Below are positions 60,760 through 64,000 of a stretch of DNA of 64,000 nucleotides, piece by piece. Each line of letters opens with the position of its first letter. Positions within the stretch are counted from its first letter, which is position 1. The DNA comes from Deuterostichococcus epilithicus. Its lineage: Eukaryota > Chlorophyta > Trebouxiophyceae > Prasiolales > Stichococcaceae. Made by a program: the position numbers and the translations under genes. Location: assembly GCA_033439295.1 (NCBI GenBank), contig JAVTLE010000021.1, forward strand, positions 1,488,009-1,552,008, read 5' to 3'. The notes under the pieces are model-generated. The model saw nothing but the letters and a program-made list of their open reading frames with translations. It searched no databases and was not told the origin of the DNA.

Positions 60760-61240
60760 GCCACCGCCGTACAGCCCAAAAATAACCTGGCCCGCCCCGA
60801 TGCCTCTGGCGTCACTCGCCACTCACGACCCAGCGCGCAGAGCGCTGCTGCTTGTCATTGAGAAGCACGCATCTGGAAATTATGCAATGCTGCAGGTCCT
60901 GCTACTCGGATCGACTGCGAACTGCTCCTAAACCATCGTGTACGAGTGCACTCGACGCGCTGTGGATGCAAGCCTGCGCGGCCAAGCGCTGAAATGTTCA
61001 ATAGCAGTTTGTGGACCGATGCGACATTTGAAAGTAAGAAAGGCTTTTGCGACGAGATTGGCGGAGCAAAACCAGTTGCAAAGCAACAGCACCTGCCGTG
61101 CCGTGAAGCTCCGCAGCACGGTGCGCTGTTACGTGATCACCCGGGTTTTGCGGGCTCAGCAAAGCAAAGACGGCCGGAAGGCTACAGCTCGCCCTCTTTC
61201 GCTTTCGTGCTGGGCAGGGAGCACCACGTGAGGCTTCACA
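60760..61240. promoter_or_regulatory. Divergent intergenic promoter region (SnRK2 / eL27)
   Basis: 481 bases between outward-facing start codons. No TATA box or other gene was recognised; in-frame codons upstream of the SnRK2 ATG do not include a better ATG. Confidence 0.4.
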
Positions 61241-62678
61241 ATGGTGAAGTTCCTGAAGGTGGGTGCGGGTCCCCGGCACTGGAGTGCCGCTGGGTAGAGG
61301 TCGCCGATGCCACAGCCATCTGCAGTTGTTGCAGCCTTGGAGGCGTCTTTTGACACCTGCTAGCGCCTGCAGGGGTGCCGCAGGGCACGATTGTGACCTG
61401 AAGCTCCATTGCCGCACCTGAGGGTCCTGGAATGATACCAAACGGAGCACAGAGCAAAAGGATGTGCTGTTGTCGAGGGTGTGCTCACGATGCTGGCGCG
61501 GTTGGTGCGGCGCAGGCACAGAAGGTTGTGATCCTTCTGACGGGGCGCTACGCCGGCAAGAAGGTGAGCAGGCCTGCCCTGCCTGGGCTCGCCTCAAGCT
61601 CACATAAAACATGACGTCGGTGGCGGTGTGCGCTAACAGCGCGCTCAATTGAACCTGTGCCACCTGCAGGCTGTCATCGTCAAGAATTACGACGATGGCG
61701 ACAAGAACACCGACCGCTCGTACGGCCACGCGCTGGTCGTGGGCCTCTCTAAGGAGCCGCGAAAGGTGGGCGGACTGCGGCGGGCTCTGCTTAGGGCTCT
61801 GACAGTGGGACAACGACGTACACCTGACGAGAATGTTCTGGCTGAGTGGGAGTTGAGATGCTGGCTCTAGCTCACAGTGCTGTTCTGTACAGGTGATCAA
61901 GAAGTCTTCAAAGAAGGTGCAGGAGCGGCGCTCCAGCATGAAGGTGAGCGGCTGCAGGGTTTCAGCACATGTCACGCGTCTCTGGCAGCCGGCGCTGGCA
62001 TCGAGGACCGCAGCAGCCGCGGCGGAGGGCAGCAGTCTGCGCCGTGTCGCCATGCGTCAAACACGCTGAGTAACACCTGCAAAACAGTTGGGAGGAATGC
62101 CAAGACAGCGAGGCCGTTCCTGCACGCAGACCTTCATCAAGGTTGTCAACTACCAGCACATGATGCCGACGCGGTACACGCTCGATGTGGACCTCAAGTC
62201 GGCCGTCCCCGCAGACGTCATGGACAACTGGGACAAGAAGGACGATGCCCGCCGGGTGAGAATTGCGTTCACAGCGTGGATTGCATCGTCCTTATCCATT
62301 GTCTGCATCGTTCTTCTTGTTGCGACCGGCAATCCAGTGCGCCTGGTGGGCTGGCACGTTTGACGATGTCGTCGCGCTGCCTGGCATGTGCCTGTGACTG
62401 CCAGAACAGGGTCTCGGCATCCTTTTGCGCTCATGTGCAGGCCACGAAGGACCTGCTGCAGAAGAAATTCGCCACTGGCAAGAACCGGTGGTTCTTCCAG
62501 AAGCTGCGGTGAGTTGCTTGCGACATTGGCCTGCTTTCCTCGCACCCTTTTGTTCGACTCGCGAGGTTGCCATTATTGGATAGCATCAGGTGTGCTCTTT
62601 CAAGGTGGCTGGAAGATACCCGGCGCATGCAAAAATAGCTGGTTGCCTGAGCGTCATTGTCGTGTGTGCAGGTTCTGA
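61241..62678 (+). CDS. RPL27: Cytosolic large-subunit ribosomal protein eL27
   Basis: eL27 is a structural protein of the cytosolic 60S subunit. Seven exons: 61241-61258, 61516-61563, 61670-61765, 61893-61943, 62130-62255, 62441-62508 and 62672-62678. They total 414 bases (137 residues), as expected. Exon 1 is only MVKFLK; exon 2 gives AQKVVILLTGRYAGKK; exon 3 AVIVKNYDDGDKNTDRSYGH with ALVVGLSKEPRK; exon 4 VIKKSSKKVQERRSSMK; exon 5 TFIKVVNYQHMMPTRYTLDV; exon 6 ATKDLLQKKFATGKNRWFFQ with KLR; the last exon adds only F and the stop, giving the invariant KLRF end. All introns are GT-AG. The gene has seven coding exons for 137 residues, very intron-dense for a ribosomal protein gene. Confidence 0.96.
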
Positions 62679-63087
62679 GCTGGGGATGAATGGCGGATAG
62701 CGGCCACCTCTGGGCTGAGGCAGCAGGAGGCGCGGCTTTGAAGGCGAGTGAGGCAGAACAGCGAAGCGTGAGGCTGTGATTGCGCAGTCTTTTCAGCGCA
62801 CCAGCGTTCTTCGCTAAATGCTACCGCACCACTTCGTTGGATGTGAGAGAGAGGGGTTACAAATATGTGCTCGATGGCGCAATTTGTAAGATCGTCAAGG
62901 TCTCCAAATGCATTGCCACGCACCTACTTGTCCCGGCTGCAATGGCTTGAAAGGCTGCAGTCCTGCTGCCATCTGACAACGCAGTCCTCCTGGAGGTACT
63001 CTGAGGGTACTAGTCCCTTCTCACAGTCGCTGTTGCTAGAACCAACATGCGGGCTGGCACCCTGTTGCCTACTGCACCTTCGCACGA
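62679..63087. other. Convergent intergenic region after eL27
   Basis: About 410 bases between facing stop codons. TGTAA at 62885-62889 is a candidate eL27 poly(A) signal about 200 bases after the stop. No gene is recognised. Confidence 0.4.
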
Positions 63088-64000
63088 TCAGTACGTCTGG
63101 ACCTGCGTCAGAAACTCGAAATCCTGCGTTTGTGACTTGACGCTCTGCACTTTGCGCCGCTTAGACGCATGCGGCTTCGCTGCGCCGCCCGCGGCCGCCT
63201 CCGCCGGCGGCTCTGGCGGCGGGCCCAGCCGGAACACGGGGCTCAGCTCCACTTCTCGCTTGTCCGCGTCCGCATCGTCGCCCAGGCGCAGTCGCAGCCG
63301 CACACGCAGGCTGCCGCTGGTGCGGGGCACCCGCTGCCGCAGCTGGAACGGCTGCTTGACGAGCGCCACACTGTCCAGATCCTCCTCCTCCTGTCACAGC
63401 GCGGGACACGCCGTCGCAACTCGAAGCTGCAACAGGACACATCTTCGTGCCACATGCAGAGTAGTCGGTGCAGCAGCATGCAGGAATCTTTTCCAAATGT
63501 GCACAGCCACTCCTGCAGATGCAGACGCGTTGGCATACAAAGCATGGTACGCACTGGCGAGCGCGGTGCAGCAGAAATCAAAGGCATCTCACCGGGAAGG
63601 AGACGTCCACCGCCTGCAGCAGCGGCGTAACGTGCCTGTCGCTGTGGCGACTGGACACGCGGAGCTCGAAACCGGTGGAGGTGGGCACGCGGGCCGCCGG
63701 CGCCTCTTCGGTGAACGCCACTCGCACGCAGTCAAGCCGCCGGAAGTCCGGCAGCGGCACGAGGCCTAGTTGCGCCGCCAGCGGCCCCATGATGTCCTCG
63801 CACTTGGCGTGGATGTGCAGGTGCGCAATCTGCACAGATCAGCAGGGGTTGAGACAGAACACGCTTTGGAGGTGTGGCATGGCAACACTGCTGTCGTCGT
63901 TGCTGCAAAGGTCCAATTCACCAACAGGGTGGCAGCGTTGCCAGCTGCTTTCACAGGCGAGGACGAGGGAGCGCACCTTGTCGTGCTGCGTCTCCTGCAG
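63088..64000 (-). CDS. Unrecognised protein, C-terminal part (gene continues past the window)
   Basis: Three minus-strand exons join in phase. The first (from the window edge to about 63977) ends LQETQHDK. The second (about 63590-63831) begins IAHLHIHAKCEDIMGPLAAQ and includes GLVPLPDFRRLDCVRVAFTE and FELRVSSRHSDRHVTPLLQA, ending VDVSFP. The third begins EEEDLDSVALVKQPFQLRQR and continues RTSGSLRVRLRLRLGDDADA and EVELSPVFRLGPPPEPP. It ends in a basic KRRKVQS stretch (possible nuclear localisation signal) and FEFLTQVQTY with TGA at 63088-63090. Codon use and splice phases look like a real gene. I do not recognise the family and propose no function. The alternating hydrophobic pattern suggests beta strands. 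Confidence 0.6.

Noticed and set aside
60760-60822. Longer SnRK2 N-terminus beginning near 60822
   Set aside because: The codon at 60820-60822 is GTG on the minus strand; the first ATG in frame is 60757-60759 and gives a normal SnRK2 start.

Overview
The window is nuclear DNA from a green alga, most likely a trebouxiophyte (Coccomyxa/Trebouxia/Chlorella-like). This rests on GC-rich sequence, very dense short introns (roughly one per 50-150 codons, with GT(G/A) donors and TGCAG-type acceptors), plastid genes with transit peptides (TOC75, a lumenal FKBP, an ARC3-like FtsZ relative), a plant-type SnRK2 kinase and a plant-type primase-helicase Twinkle. The species assignment is inference. I found no convincing transposon, virus-like element, CRISPR array, tRNA or rRNA gene.

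Layout, left to right: mL41 (+), KRI1 (+), a PPPDE/DeSI peptidase (-), IWS1/Spn1 (+), a TLDc-domain protein (-), Twinkle (+), a NUDCD2-like CS-domain protein (+), an ARC3-like FtsZ relative (+), DIM1 rRNA dimethyltransferase (+), TOC75 (-), COX10 (+), a FKBP18-like lumenal immunophilin (+), an ATG18/WIPI propeller (-), UTP11 (+), a DNAJC8/SPF31-like J protein (+), an ERV1/ALR sulfhydryl oxidase (-), a SCYL1-like pseudokinase (+), mitochondrial ATP synthase gamma (-), a SnRK2 kinase (-), ribosomal protein eL27 (+), and the 3' part of an unrecognised gene (-) that runs off the right edge. Genes are spaced a few hundred bases apart.

Two functional themes recur, although nothing here is an operon. 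Ribosome production is represented by mL41, KRI1, DIM1, UTP11 and eL27. Organelle biogenesis and energy are represented by TOC75, FKBP18-like, ARC3-like, Twinkle, COX10, ERV1 and ATP synthase gamma. Most identifications are firm because conserved motifs continue in frame across predicted introns. Exact exon borders are given only where I could check phase by hand; elsewhere the gene span is what is supported.

Points most worth a second look: the FtsZ relative with a degenerate nucleotide loop, a cluster of seven CCAAT boxes with near-helical spacing upstream of DIM1, an AT-hook-like motif and Gln-rich linker in the Twinkle N-terminus, a 66-bp duplication with an inverted repeat inside a TOC75 intron, an altered activation segment in the SnRK2 kinase, and several gene ends that a naive gene finder would truncate. 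I did not find a clearly new multi-gene system.
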